This document shows, one piece after another, positions 1 to 8,763 of a stretch of 63,971 bases of DNA. Numbering within the stretch: position 1 is the first letter of the stretch; every line of letters begins with the position of its first letter. Under the pieces are notes generated by a model. The model was not told where the DNA came from, did not search any database, and saw nothing but the letters and a program-made list of their open reading frames with translations. The DNA is taken from contig JAFXXD010000040.1 in assembly GCA_017542475.1 (NCBI GenBank), positions 1 to 63,971 of the forward strand, read 5' to 3'. A program made the translations under genes and the position numbers. Source of the stretch: Ruminococcus sp. (GTDB lineage Bacteria; Bacillota; Clostridia; Oscillospirales; Ruminococcaceae).

Positions 1-547
1 CTTCGCACACGGTCAGCAGCTCTGTCCATGTTGACGGGACGCTGAGACCTTCTTTTTTGAACAGATCGTTGTTCACCAGCATGCCATAAGTTCTGGAAAA
101 AACAGGTATCATCACCACTTGGTCATCTTTATCATGGTTGATCAGACCGGAGCGAATGCAGTCGAGATTCAGCGACAGCTCAGGGTCAGAAAGATCCTCA
201 GCAAGCGCAAACATCTGATCGTATTTTGTGTTTCCTTTCATCCCGGCATTGGAGAAGAAAATGTTGGGCGGGTCATTTCCTTGCAGTGCCATCGATATCG
301 TATTGTTATAGTCATCCAGTTTCACATAACTGAGTCGTACATTCGGATATACTTCGTTGAAGCGGTCAAACTCTGCTTCCAATGCTTCAAAGTTATCATA
401 GCTTCCCGCTACTGTGATGCTGCAGCTGGTATTTGTATCGAGATGCGGCTCGAATCCTGAGTCTGATTCTTCATTCATTTTGCTGCCGCAGGCCGTCAGA
501 GATACGGCCATGAATATAGCTGAAATCATGCAGGAGAGCTTTTTCAT
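1..547 (-). CDS. Extracellular solute-binding lipoprotein (5' part only; runs off the window)
   Basis: Reverse-strand frame starting at ATG 547 and open to the left edge, giving about 182 N-terminal residues. It begins MKKLSCMISAIFMAVSLTACGS, with the lipobox LTAC, so a lipid-anchored exported protein is expected. The mature part (SITVAGSYDNFEALEAEF, then FNEVYPNVRLSYVKLDDYNN) is the usual start of family-1 ABC solute-binding proteins, often for sugars. The start overlaps the stop of the upstream histidine kinase by an ATGA, so the two are translationally coupled and the lipoprotein may feed the kinase a ligand signal (inference). The C-terminal half and ligand cannot be seen. Confidence 0.85.
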   Translation of the reverse strand, partial: MKKLSCMISAIFMAVSLTACGSKMNEESDSGFEPHLDTNTSCSITVAGSYDNFEALEAEFDRFNEVYPNVRLSYVKLDDYNNTISMALQGNDPPNIFFSNAGMKGNTKYDQMFALAEDLSDPELSLNLDCIRSGLINHDKDDQVVMIPVFSRTYGMLVNNDLFKKEGLSVPSTWTELLTVCE

Positions 548-3078
548 ATCTTTTTTTCCTCCTTGATTCTGTAAATTTCCTTGATGACGAGCTTAATGTC
601 TACCGGTTTTGAGATATGTCCGTTCATACCGGCGTTCAGACATTCGGTGACGTTTTCGGAAAACGCATCCGCTGTCATGGCGATGATAGGAATGGATGAT
701 GCCCACGGATCATCCAGCGCGCGGATATTTTTAGTGGCATCGAGCCCGTTCATCTCCGGCATTTGTATATCCATAAAGATAAGATCATAACTTCCTTCTG
801 CTGCTGATTTGATTTTTTCGACGCAGATACGTCCGTTTTCAGCACGTTCTGTATTGATTCCATACATTTCCAGGAGGGCCGAAATGACTTCCCAGTTGAC
901 ATCAAAATCCTCTGCGATCAGGATGTTCATTCCATGCAAATCAGAATAGTCATTGTCAGGCTCAGCGGATTTTGCACCAGTGCCGAGAACATCGTTGATT
1001 GTATCGTAAAGCGTGGAGCGAAACAGAGGCTTGCTGATGAATGCGTTTGCGCCGGCTTTCTTCGCAGCACCCTCAATATCTGTTCTGTCATAAGCGGAAA
1101 TCAACAGGATAGGGATGTCCGGCGAAACCGTCGAACGAATGCGGCGCGTCATTTCGATGCCGTCGATATCAGGCATTTTCCAGTCGAGTATCACAATGCT
1201 GTAATCCTGTTCAGTTTCGTGCCGATGCGAAATCATTTCGAGAGCTTTGGACGCACTTTCCGCACAGTCGGCAGTCACTCCGAGTGATTTAAGCGTATCG
1301 GCTGCGGTTTCCAGCAGGATCGGATCATCATCCACGATCAGGACATCCATCGGCTCAAGCACCATATCTTCTCTTTGTCGTTCCGCAATTGGAATATCAA
1401 GTATAACGGTAAATGTCGTTCCTTTTCCGGGTTCGCTCTGGCAGTTGATCGTGCCGTTCATAAGATCTACCATTTGCTTTGTGATGGCAAGTCCGAGTCC
1501 GGTTCCTTGAATGCTGTTTACACGACTGTCTGTCTGGCGCGAAAACGGCTGATACATATTTGCCATATACTCCGGACTCATTCCGATGCCGGAATCGGAT
1601 ACGATATAGGTCAGCTGCACACATCCGGGTTTCTTGCTTTCATCCTCGCGCATATCCACGCTGACATGACCGCCGGGTTCTGTGTATTTGATGGCGTTGG
1701 AAAGGATGTTGATATATATCTGATTCAGCCGAAGCTTATCGGCGTAGAGATATTCTTTTTCCATCCGACTGATGCGGAAGTGAAACTCGATGTTCTTTTC
1801 CTTGATCATCGGCTGAGAAATGTTCACAAGATTTTCCACTGTCTCGACGATAGAGAAGGTTTGCGGGCTTAGGATCAGTTTTCCGCTCTCGACCTTGGAA
1901 ATATCAAGGATATCATTGATCAGAGTGAGCAAATGATTGCTCGCCAGCGTGATCTTTTGCAGATTCTCACGGACTGATTCCGTATCGTCGAGATTCTTTT
2001 TTGCGATCGTTGTCAGACCGATGATCGCGTTCATCGGCGTGCGGATATCATGTGACATCGTTGAGAGAAAATCTGTCTTTGCTTGGTTCGCAAATGCCGC
2101 TTCTCTTGCTGCTGCATGAAGTTTCTGATTGAAGTAAAGCATAACTGTCAGATCAAACACGAACAGGATCAGAAGACCGACTGAAACAATTCCGACCAGC
2201 ATCCAGTTTTCAGTGTTGACGTTCAGCTCATTCATCGGCATAAAGCTGAGAAGCACCCATTCCGCTTTTGAAGCGATCGGAGTATATGCGAGGATACATT
2301 TCTCGCCGCGGGAATTATACATAGAAAATGAACCGGTTGAAGAAGTGATTTTTTCAAATAGCTCCTGTGCAGCAGTATCACCGGAATTGTAAGACCTATA
2401 AAATTCAAAGAAATTGGAATTTTTGAAAGAATGATCCTTGATGATATAATTGCCGTCCGCATCGATCATGGAAAGCTCAGCATTCTCATACTCTTCCTGA
2501 GGAAAGATCCATTTCTGCTCCAATTCTGATATTGGCAGTACACGCAGCAATATGGCGTCTTTGGGAACATCGGTATCCGGATCATAAAGGGTTATAAGAT
2601 TGCAGAACGCCAGAGATTGTTCGCCGTTGACCGGATTCGTATATGCACGGGAGATATTAATGGAGCTTCCGATGTCAGAGATCCAGCGCACATCTTCGAG
2701 GAGAGACACCCGCGCATAAGAAACGCTGTAATCGTCAGGGGCGTCCTGCCTTGCTTTTGAAGAGAGCCCGGACAGCGAATCAAGAAACACAATATGGGCA
2801 GAAGCGTTAGGAAGCACATGAGAGATCCGGATGAAGGAAACGGCTTCGTCAATTGTCATGTTCCTGCTGTTGATATAGCGTGCCCACACATCGCAGATGC
2901 GTTGTTCGCCTTCAAGGTAATTCTCAGTGACACGTTCCATCGCGATCGTGGTATTTTCAAAATGTTCTATCTGTCTTTGCGCTGTGTTTTGGCTCTGAGT
3001 ATTGGAATACAGAACCACAAAGATCAGCATAGCAATCATAATGAACACGTTAACAATAATGACCATGGTTTTTTTCAT
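544..3078 (-). CDS. Membrane hybrid sensor histidine kinase with two receiver domains
   Basis: 844 residues. An N-terminal membrane segment (about 4-24) and a second one (about 293-317) bracket a roughly 265-residue extracellular sensor region, probably of the dCache/PAS-like type. The cytoplasmic part has HisKA with H-box MSHDIRTPMN, an HATPase with N-box NILSNAIKYTEPGG, G1 SDSGIGMS and G2 GTGLGLAITK, then two receiver domains: VLIVDDDP...VILDWKMPDIDG and ILIAEDFD...IFMDIQMPEMNG. All key phospho-acceptor residues are present. No HPt domain or DNA-binding output is visible here. It overlaps the downstream solute-binding lipoprotein gene by 4 bp, so binding protein and kinase probably form one sensing unit. 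RBS TAGGAGCGG precedes the ATG. Confidence 0.93.
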   Translation of the reverse strand: MKKTMVIIVNVFIMIAMLIFVVLYSNTQSQNTAQRQIEHFENTTIAMERVTENYLEGEQRICDVWARYINSRNMTIDEAVSFIRISHVLPNASAHIVFLDSLSGLSSKARQDAPDDYSVSYARVSLLEDVRWISDIGSSINISRAYTNPVNGEQSLAFCNLITLYDPDTDVPKDAILLRVLPISELEQKWIFPQEEYENAELSMIDADGNYIIKDHSFKNSNFFEFYRSYNSGDTAAQELFEKITSSTGSFSMYNSRGEKCILAYTPIASKAEWVLLSFMPMNELNVNTENWMLVGIVSVGLLILFVFDLTVMLYFNQKLHAAAREAAFANQAKTDFLSTMSHDIRTPMNAIIGLTTIAKKNLDDTESVRENLQKITLASNHLLTLINDILDISKVESGKLILSPQTFSIVETVENLVNISQPMIKEKNIEFHFRISRMEKEYLYADKLRLNQIYINILSNAIKYTEPGGHVSVDMREDESKKPGCVQLTYIVSDSGIGMSPEYMANMYQPFSRQTDSRVNSIQGTGLGLAITKQMVDLMNGTINCQSEPGKGTTFTVILDIPIAERQREDMVLEPMDVLIVDDDPILLETAADTLKSLGVTADCAESASKALEMISHRHETEQDYSIVILDWKMPDIDGIEMTRRIRSTVSPDIPILLISAYDRTDIEGAAKKAGANAFISKPLFRSTLYDTINDVLGTGAKSAEPDNDYSDLHGMNILIAEDFDVNWEVISALLEMYGINTERAENGRICVEKIKSAAEGSYDLIFMDIQMPEMNGLDATKNIRALDDPWASSIPIIAMTADAFSENVTECLNAGMNGHISKPVDIKLVIKEIYRIKEEKKI

Positions 3079-3442
3079 AACGTATTCCGCTCCTAAATAA
3101 TCTTACTTCCATGCCTCTTAGTAAAAGTTGTTTCGGAGGCTTATTTCTGATAAACGATAATGACAGTCAACATAAGTTTCTTGTCAAATACGGCAAAGAA
3201 GATGATATTGAAAAATTATATAAAGTATCATTATATCTTATATAGTAATAATATCATTGCATACGAATAAAGTCAAATATATTTTTGTTAATAATATACA
3301 TATTTGTATTTTTTTGTATGATTATACAATTCTAAAATATGTATGTTGTATAATGCGACAAGATAAAAATGCTTTAAATCGTTATATTTCAATTGCAGCA
3401 GCATACAAAATTAACGTTATAACATGATGAACGCCGAATTGA
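3079..3442. other. AT-rich intergenic stretch without a gene
   Basis: About 360 bp, strongly AT-rich between 3200 and 3370, lying upstream of the histidine kinase. I see no credible ORF and no promoter close enough to consensus to commit to. It probably holds the kinase promoter. Confidence 0.5.
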
Positions 3443-3607
3443 TATAATCCCCTTAAGCAGAGAAGTGTATTTCCGAGCGATACAGCGCTCTTGAAGGCAT
3501 TGTATCTTGCAACGCATGAGATAGCTAAGAAATGGACTATGCCGCTGCGAAACTGGGGTAAAGTCCTGGGCGAGCTGGAGATCATGTACCCCGACAGGCT
3601 CGGCTGA
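3443..3607 (+). pseudogene. C-terminal remnant of an IS256/Mutator-family transposase
   Basis: The plus-strand frame from 3443 to the TGA at 3605-3607 reads about 54 residues including QRSVFPSDTALLKALYLATH, then AKKWTMPLRNWGKVLGELEI. This matches the conserved C-terminus of IS256-family transposases (SVFP-D-ALLK-LYLAT-KKWT-RNWG). A TGA lies just upstream at 3440 and the catalytic DDE part is absent, so only a fossil remains. The reverse-strand frame over the same bases is a shadow. Confidence 0.8.
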
Positions 3608-3674
3608 GCCGTCGGATATCAGCCTGATTCCATTCCGCTGCGCTCCATTTCAGCAGGCTGATATTCAAAGAACC

Positions 3675-3703
3675 TTGACAAATTACAGTATACGTTGTAT
3701 ACT
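3675..3703 (+). promoter_or_regulatory. Consensus-like promoter embedded in a perfect palindrome
   Basis: TTGACA (3675-3680), 17-bp spacer, TATACT (3698-3703). The spacer and -10 are part of a perfect inverted repeat with half-site TTACAGTATAC at 3683-3707. No plus-strand gene follows; a hairpin (3715-3741) lies directly downstream, so any transcript would be very short. Confidence 0.5.
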
Positions 3704-3707
3704 GTAA

Positions 3708-3741
3708 AAAAATCGGAGCGGCTAATCATCCAAGCCGCTCC
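3708..3741 (-). terminator. Probable intrinsic terminator of the M4 peptidase transcript
   Basis: Perfect 9-bp stem GGAGCGGCT/AGCCGCTCC (3715-3723 with 3733-3741). On the minus strand it is followed by GATTTTTTTAC, the U-run of an intrinsic terminator. Confidence 0.65.
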
Positions 3742-3811
3742 CATATATCGTTTTTTATCACAGTTTTTGAATTTACAGAAATTTTTTCGCAGAGCCGTTT
3801 GAGAAACAATA

Positions 3812-3840
3812 ATGCCTCCCATGGAGATCATGGGAGGCAT
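3812..3840 (-). terminator. 12-bp perfect hairpin just after the peptidase stop
   Basis: ATGCCTCCCATG (3812-3823) pairs perfectly with CATGGGAGGCAT (3829-3840), loop GAGAT. The minus-strand T-run after it is weak (TTATTGTTTC), so it may be an RNA 3'-end stabiliser rather than the main terminator. Confidence 0.5.
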
Positions 3841-3847
3841 ATTTTCT

Positions 3848-6394
3848 TTATTCGGAAACGGTACTTTCTTCCTCGACGAAGATGCTCTCAATACCCTCCT
3901 TGATGTCTATGAAATCCTGAAAGCTGTAGCTCTCGCCGCCGATACCTATCATCGGCTCGATAATAACGTCCTCATACAGCGGCTCGCTGAAATCAAACGT
4001 CTCGTTTGTTCCGTGAATACGGTATGACAGTTCAATTCGAGTCTCTTCATTGGTAAGGTCGCCGCTAATATCAAATATATCCAGCTTCTTGACCATCTTA
4101 TTGATATCATAGTAAAGCTTTATGCCATCGGTAGATACGCCGAACATACCAAGCTTGTCAACGATGTCCTCAAGGTCTATCGTCTCTCCCTTGTCAATGT
4201 AGAAGACCTCAGCCTTATCCATGTTTTCGGGCTCGGTCATATCAAGTATCGTGAGCTTCACCTGTCCCTCGGTCTTTTTATCCGGGTCGGTACGGGAGAG
4301 ATCGAAATCGAGCATGACCTTGCCGCCGTTGAGCGAAACGATCTGCGAAGCGCTGTCATACCCCTTTGCCTTTGCTCTTATCTTGACCTTTCCGTACCAC
4401 TTCTCATCAAAATCGAGAACAAGGTCGCCATTCCTGTCTGTTTTACCGACGATGTTGCCGTTAATTGTGATAGTGGCTTTCTTGAGGTTGCGGCTGCCGC
4501 TGTGGACGTGAATGTACGTCTTGCCCTGCGGCTTGTACATATTTGTTTCGTAAAGCGCCTCTCTTACCGCGTCTTTCTTTTCCTGACTGAACGATAATGA
4601 ATCTGCGCTGATAATGAGTGAGATAGCAGCCTGCTCAAAGCCGGTTGATGTAGTGAGGTTATTCATCGAGTTGTAGAAAAGCTCGGCTATCTCATCATTC
4701 GTCAAGCCCTTCTGGCTCATCAGATATCCTGCATGGGAAACGATAGTTGCGTTGTCGTGCTCGTCTGCGTGCTTTGTTTCACCTGCATCATCGACATAAG
4801 TAAAGGGAACATAATGCTCTCCCCCAACTTTGGAAGGAGCGTCATATTTTCCGGGATCAATAGCGCTTCTGACTACGCTCTGATAGCCATACCATGAGCT
4901 TGGGAACTCATTCTGCATAAATTCCCAGTCGTTTGCAGCAATGGAGCCCATTACGTCGGCATAGCCCTCGTTTACGGTCTTTGAACCTATTGAATCGTTC
5001 AGACGTGACTTGTAGCAGATGACACCGTGTGTAAACTCATGTCCGAGAGTGCCCTTTCCCGCACAAGGCTGGTCTCCGACTACACCGACCAGAATAGTGT
5101 TCGTTTTCTCTATGAAAGCGGCACCTACCATTTTCCCCGGTATTGGGATCAACGTTCCAAACGTTGAACAAAAATCGTTTATTAATTCGTTCCCTGTTCT
5201 GACTGAGGCAAGTGCATCGGGAACGTTTACTATTATCTTGATCGGCATATTCTCACCATCAAGTGAATTCCAGCCGAACCTTGCATACATATCATAAGCA
5301 TTTTTGACGGAATCAAGAGCAAGAATAGAATGAGTTGCAAAGTCGATATTTCTTCCGTCTGAGATATACGAACCAACGTCAAGGTCAACACTTCCATCGG
5401 CGTTTTCCGAAATGACAGTGCCACTGAGCGGAATAAAGCACTCCAAGGTGTGACCGCCTGTTATCATGTTGGCTATAACCTGAGAGAAGGCTGTTTTCAG
5501 ACATCCGTCAGATACCATGATATCACGCTCGGGGTCGAAAATGTTATAGCCCCCGAGGATGCTGTTTTCAAGGTTAACATTGTATATACTGCCGTTGATA
5601 TTGACATTCAGGTTATCGAATGCCTCGGAGTACAGCGGATACTCTTCAATTATCTCACAGGTGTCCGCGTTCATCAGGAGCTCGGCGGAAGCCGCTTTTC
5701 CAGTTACGCAGATATCGTAGACGAGCAGCGGGTCACCGCTTTCGGGGCGCGAAAGGACAGTGAGCTCGCAGCTGAGTATGCTCGCTTCTTCGCCTGCGTG
5801 CTTCTTCGCAGCGGCTTCGGCTTCATCCTGCGGTTTCGCAGCGTCGGTATCAGCCTTGACCGGAGTGTATCTTCCGTTCACAGCCTCGACTTTGCCGTCG
5901 GGAGCGACTGTAACTATCAGCTCATTTCCGTAAACGGGCACGCCGTTCAGTACCTGCTTGAATTTATAGTATGTGATGTCATTGTATGAGGTCTTCTCGA
6001 GAAAGCTGAGCTCGGCAGAAGCGTCCTTGATGCCGATGTCAGCGGAGTGGTTCGCAATGAAATCCGTAGCCTCTGATTCGGAGGAGATAGTATCATCAAA
6101 GCTGCCGCTCAGAAGCATGAAATCTCCGTTTTCGTCCGTACATACGCTGAGCTGAGTGGCTGTGCTCTTTTCAGGACTTGTAGCGCTGCCTGACTTCCTT
6201 GACTTCAAGAAATGTGCGATAATAATACCGTCGGCAATCAAGAGCACCAAAACAAGCAGAAGACATATCAGGATTATCGGGAAGCTTTTCTTTTTCTTCG
6301 GCGGCTTAACAGGCGGGACCGCTCTGCTGTACGCTGTATTCTGAAACTGTGCCTGTGAATCTGCACTGATGAATCCGTTGTCATTCTGCTCCAT
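3848..6394 (-). CDS. Membrane-anchored M4 (thermolysin-family) metallopeptidase
   Basis: 848 residues from the preferred ATG at 6394, which has GAGGAAAAA just before it; an in-frame ATG at 6433 would add 13 residues. A cytoplasmic, proline/lysine-rich N-terminus leads into one membrane segment (about residues 38-62, IILICLLLVLVLLIADGIII), so the rest lies outside. An FTP/PepSY-type propeptide follows. The zinc site is HEFTH (around residue 450) with the third ligand in NEGYAD about 25 residues later, and the later HADEHDNATIVSHAGYLMS resembles the M4 active-site histidine region. The last 230 residues include a carboxypeptidase-regulatory-like beta domain and a tail not typical of secreted thermolysins. 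M4 enzymes are usually secreted and processed, so retention by an N-terminal anchor is notable. Confidence 0.92.
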   Translation of the reverse strand: MEQNDNGFISADSQAQFQNTAYSRAVPPVKPPKKKKSFPIILICLLLVLVLLIADGIIIAHFLKSRKSGSATSPEKSTATQLSVCTDENGDFMLLSGSFDDTISSESEATDFIANHSADIGIKDASAELSFLEKTSYNDITYYKFKQVLNGVPVYGNELIVTVAPDGKVEAVNGRYTPVKADTDAAKPQDEAEAAAKKHAGEEASILSCELTVLSRPESGDPLLVYDICVTGKAASAELLMNADTCEIIEEYPLYSEAFDNLNVNINGSIYNVNLENSILGGYNIFDPERDIMVSDGCLKTAFSQVIANMITGGHTLECFIPLSGTVISENADGSVDLDVGSYISDGRNIDFATHSILALDSVKNAYDMYARFGWNSLDGENMPIKIIVNVPDALASVRTGNELINDFCSTFGTLIPIPGKMVGAAFIEKTNTILVGVVGDQPCAGKGTLGHEFTHGVICYKSRLNDSIGSKTVNEGYADVMGSIAANDWEFMQNEFPSSWYGYQSVVRSAIDPGKYDAPSKVGGEHYVPFTYVDDAGETKHADEHDNATIVSHAGYLMSQKGLTNDEIAELFYNSMNNLTTSTGFEQAAISLIISADSLSFSQEKKDAVREALYETNMYKPQGKTYIHVHSGSRNLKKATITINGNIVGKTDRNGDLVLDFDEKWYGKVKIRAKAKGYDSASQIVSLNGGKVMLDFDLSRTDPDKKTEGQVKLTILDMTEPENMDKAEVFYIDKGETIDLEDIVDKLGMFGVSTDGIKLYYDINKMVKKLDIFDISGDLTNEETRIELSYRIHGTNETFDFSEPLYEDVIIEPMIGIGGESYSFQDFIDIKEGIESIFVEEESTVSE

Positions 6395-6476
6395 TTTTTC
6401 CTCGTTCCTCATCTTATTGATCGACCGATCCATGCACTTTATTGCATAGGTCAGCCGACTTACGTGATTTTAGATA

Positions 6477-6505
6477 AGTATAGCACAGTATAATTAAAAA
6501 GTCAA
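6477..6505 (-). promoter_or_regulatory. Promoter of the M4 peptidase gene
   Basis: On the minus strand TTGACT (6500-6505), 17-bp spacer, TATACT (6477-6482), about 80 bp upstream of the peptidase start. Confidence 0.7.
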
Positions 6506-6519
6506 CATATATTGTTCCG

Positions 6520-6621
6520 GCTCCCATAACTACCTACGCGCTGTTTTACAACGGCGAATATCTGACCAACGAGCAGATGAACGACAAGAAATACATCAAG
6601 CTCATATCCAAATATATGAAA
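6520..6621 (+). pseudogene. Possible C-terminal gene remnant (YoaP-like tail)
   Basis: An isolated plus-strand frame reads APITTYALFYNGEYLTNEQM then NDKKYIKLI. The TTYALFYNGEYLTNE motif resembles the C-terminal YoaP-like segment found after some clostridial GNAT acetyltransferases. No N-terminal part is present upstream, where the peptidase promoter lies. I treat it as a fossil, with moderate doubt. Confidence 0.35.
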
Positions 6622-6653
6622 AATCGGAAACAGTTGAACTGTTCCCGATTTTT
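6621..6653 (-). terminator. Intrinsic terminator after corA
   Basis: On the minus strand, directly after the stop codon: AAAAAAATCGGGAACAG, loop TTCAA, CTGTTTCCGATTTTT. Stem plus T-run; symmetrical enough to act in both directions. Confidence 0.8.
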
Positions 6654-7571
6654 TTACAGCCATTTTTTCTTTTTGAAAAAAATGAGACTGACAATAACGA
6701 TGGCAACGCTGACCACGATAACAGCAGGATAAGCCCACTTGTATTCGAGCTCGGGCATATACCTGAAGTTCATACCGTACCAGCCTGCGATAAGCGTCAG
6801 CGGCATGAATATCGAAGTGATTATCGTCAGCAGAGCCATTATGCGGTTCTGCTTTATGTCGAGCTGGGACTGATACAGGTCGCGTATCTGTATCGAATAC
6901 TCACGGAGCGAAGCCGTCAGGTCGTGCAGACGCGAGACGCGCTGTGTGAACAGGTGGAAATAGCGGGTATTGTCCTCGTTGAAGAAGTCGTTCTCGTTTT
7001 CTTCAAGCTCCTGTCCGAGGTCGAGAAGCTGTTCATAGTGGATACGCAAATCACGTAGGTCGCTCCTGACTCGGCTGACTCTCTGCGACGGGTCTTTTTC
7101 CTCGCCGTCAAGGATATTCGATTCTATCGTGTCGAGCTCCTTATCCGCGCGCTCGAGAATTATCTGGTCGCGAGCCACTATCTGCTCGAGGAAGTCATAA
7201 ATGAAGCGTTCGAGGCTCGGCATGGTCCAGCGCTTGGAGCTGATAATATTGCTTATCGTTTTGTCCACGAAGCCGCTGTCGTCGATGAAAACGATGCCCT
7301 TTTCGTCGAGAGCAAAGGCAAAATTTGTGTTCGGAGCCGAAATATTCTCTCTGTCGGGAATAGAGAAAGTACCCGTCAGCGAATCGTAGTTGACCTCCGC
7401 CTTGGTGGAATGGATAGCGGAGAGGTCGATGTCCATTTCGATACCCATATCGAATTTGTCCCTGTTCTCCAGCCACTCGGCGGACGTCAGCACAGCAACG
7501 AACTGACCGCTTTTGCCCTTGAAGTCCAGCTTATTTGTTTTTTCAAGCGTGTTTCTTATATAGTAATACAT
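6654..7571 (-). CDS. corA: CorA-family divalent metal (Mg2+) transporter
   Basis: 305 residues, near the usual CorA length. A soluble N-terminal domain and long coiled-coil helix (about 130-240, rich in E/R/L) precede two C-terminal membrane segments. The signature YGMNF follows the first (IMALLTIITSIFMPLTLIAGWYGMNF), and the second ends in a basic FFKKKKWL tail. These are the pore features of pentameric CorA channels that carry Mg2+ and sometimes Co2+/Ni2+. It has its own promoter and terminator and is divergent from the hydrolase gene at 7703. Substrate is assumed from the family. Confidence 0.93.
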   Translation of the reverse strand: MYYYIRNTLEKTNKLDFKGKSGQFVAVLTSAEWLENRDKFDMGIEMDIDLSAIHSTKAEVNYDSLTGTFSIPDRENISAPNTNFAFALDEKGIVFIDDSGFVDKTISNIISSKRWTMPSLERFIYDFLEQIVARDQIILERADKELDTIESNILDGEEKDPSQRVSRVRSDLRDLRIHYEQLLDLGQELEENENDFFNEDNTRYFHLFTQRVSRLHDLTASLREYSIQIRDLYQSQLDIKQNRIMALLTIITSIFMPLTLIAGWYGMNFRYMPELEYKWAYPAVIVVSVAIVIVSLIFFKKKKWL

Positions 7572-7600
7572 AGCCTTGCTCCCGTTATCGAAGATACCTA

Positions 7601-7629
7601 ATTATACCACTATTTCACCGCTTTTGCAA
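7601..7629 (-). promoter_or_regulatory. Promoter of corA
   Basis: Minus strand TTGCAA (7624-7629), 17-bp spacer, TATAAT (7601-7606), 30 bp upstream of the start codon. Confidence 0.7.
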
Positions 7630-7646
7630 CAATTATCACGGACTGC

Positions 7647-7675
7647 TTGCTATTTCCGCGAATCTATGCTATAAT
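7647..7675 (+). promoter_or_regulatory. Promoter of the metallo-hydrolase gene
   Basis: TTGCTA (7647-7652), 17-bp spacer, TATAAT (7670-7675); the RBS GAGGAGG follows and the ATG is at 7703. Back-to-back with the corA promoter. Confidence 0.7.
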
Positions 7676-7702
7676 TTGAAAAAACTCTGAGGAGGTACAC
7701 TC

Positions 7703-8323
7703 ATGCTTGATTTCATAACAATAAACGAACACAGCAGTATCCGCATCAACGAGGGGAAGGTAATCTACTCAGACCCGTACAACATCAGCGGAGCACCGCA
7801 CGACGCCGACATCATTCTCATCACTCACAGCCACTTCGACCACTACTCCCCCGATGATATCCGCAAGGTCATGAAGTCCGATACTGTCATCGTGTGCCCG
7901 ACTTCTATGAACGAGCCGCAGGAGCTTGGTCTGACCGTGAAGCAGGTCTCCGCAGGCGAGCAGTTTGAGGTCCTCGGTATCAGATTCGAGGCTGTCCCTG
8001 CATACAATATAGGCAAGCCCTTCCATCCGCAGTCCAACGGCTGGCTTGGATATATCATTGACAGTCCCGACCACGGACGCATCTATATCGCAGGTGATAC
8101 TGACATCACTCCCGACAACAAGCAGGTGAAGTGCGACATCGCTCTCCTGCCCGCGGGCGGCACCTATACCGCCGACGCTTCACAGGCTGCCGAGCTCGCG
8201 AACACTATCCGTCCGAAGTATGCTGTCCCGATACACTACGGAACAGTCGCAGGCAATCCTGCTGACGGGGAGAAGTTCCGCAAGGCTGTGGACAGCGGCA
8301 TAGAGGTAGTTATAAAAATCTGA
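7703..8323 (+). CDS. MBL-fold (UlaG-like) metal-dependent hydrolase
   Basis: 206 residues, cytoplasmic, no signal peptide. It contains THSHFDHYSP, the HxHxDH di-metal motif of metallo-beta-lactamase-fold enzymes, then AGDTDITP and a late VPIHYGT histidine motif. The short form without extra domains groups with the UlaG-like hydrolases that act on small phosphoesters or lactones; the real substrate cannot be inferred. Start chosen from the strong RBS GAGGAGG 8 bp upstream. Monocistronic, with its own promoter and terminator. Confidence 0.88.
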   Translation: MLDFITINEHSSIRINEGKVIYSDPYNISGAPHDADIILITHSHFDHYSPDDIRKVMKSDTVIVCPTSMNEPQELGLTVKQVSAGEQFEVLGIRFEAVPAYNIGKPFHPQSNGWLGYIIDSPDHGRIYIAGDTDITPDNKQVKCDIALLPAGGTYTADASQAAELANTIRPKYAVPIHYGTVAGNPADGEKFRKAVDSGIEVVIKI

Positions 8324-8338
8324 TGATAATATAAATAT

Positions 8339-8370
8339 CGGGAACGGCTCAATTAGCTGTTCCCGTTTTT
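8339..8370 (+). terminator. Intrinsic terminator of the metallo-hydrolase gene
   Basis: CGGGAACGGCT, loop, AGCTGTTCCCG followed by TTTTTAT, 16 bp after the stop codon. Confidence 0.85.
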
Positions 8371-8640
8371 ATACGATCGCAATTTCCAACTATCGCATAT
8401 TTTGCGACAGTTCATTTCGATAAAAAACACAGCAGCTCCGTTCGGGATTTGCCCGTATAATCAGAGCTGCTTTGGTCATTTTTTCGGTAGAGACGCGCCT
8501 TTTCAACCACTTATTTACCACTTATTGGCACTGAAAATCGCTTAAAATCACTTGAAGATGCTAAAAGTGAAGCTTCAAAAATCTCCGAAATACAGCCATT
8601 TTCGCATTTTACTAAAAGCTGCCGAAAGGCTCGGGATTTT
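8371..8640. other. Gene-free stretch with an orphan hairpin next to an att-like scar
   Basis: No credible ORF. AGCAGCTC (8431-8438) pairs with GAGCTGCT (8464-8471); on the minus strand a GTGTTTTTT tract follows, so this looks like a terminator of a minus-strand gene that is no longer there. The rest is AT-rich with repeated CTTAAAA/CACTTATT words, as often seen beside integrated elements. Confidence 0.45.
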
Positions 8641-8663
8641 TTCAATTCCCGTACGGGTCACCA
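8641..8663 (+). other. 3' end of a tRNA-Glu gene only: probable att scar of an integrated element
   Basis: The sequence contains ATTCCCGTACGGGTCACCA, the T-arm 3' side, acceptor stem, discriminator and CCA of a bacterial tRNA-Glu(TTC). Nothing upstream can form the anticodon or D arm (the preceding bases are AT-rich), so it is not a tRNA gene. Tyrosine integrases that use tRNA 3' ends leave exactly such partial duplicates at the far end of the element. No integrase gene is left nearby. Confidence 0.7.
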
Positions 8664-8763
8664 TTCAGCAATCCCACAGATGGCTTAAAATAGCCGTTTG
8701 CAAGTTTTCTTTTTTTGCCAAAAATGCCCTCAGTCCCTTGTCAGCCCCTTGTTTTTAATAACA

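Noticed and set aside
8641-8663. Complete tRNA-Glu gene
   Set aside because: Only T-arm/acceptor 3' bases are present; no D arm or anticodon arm upstream.
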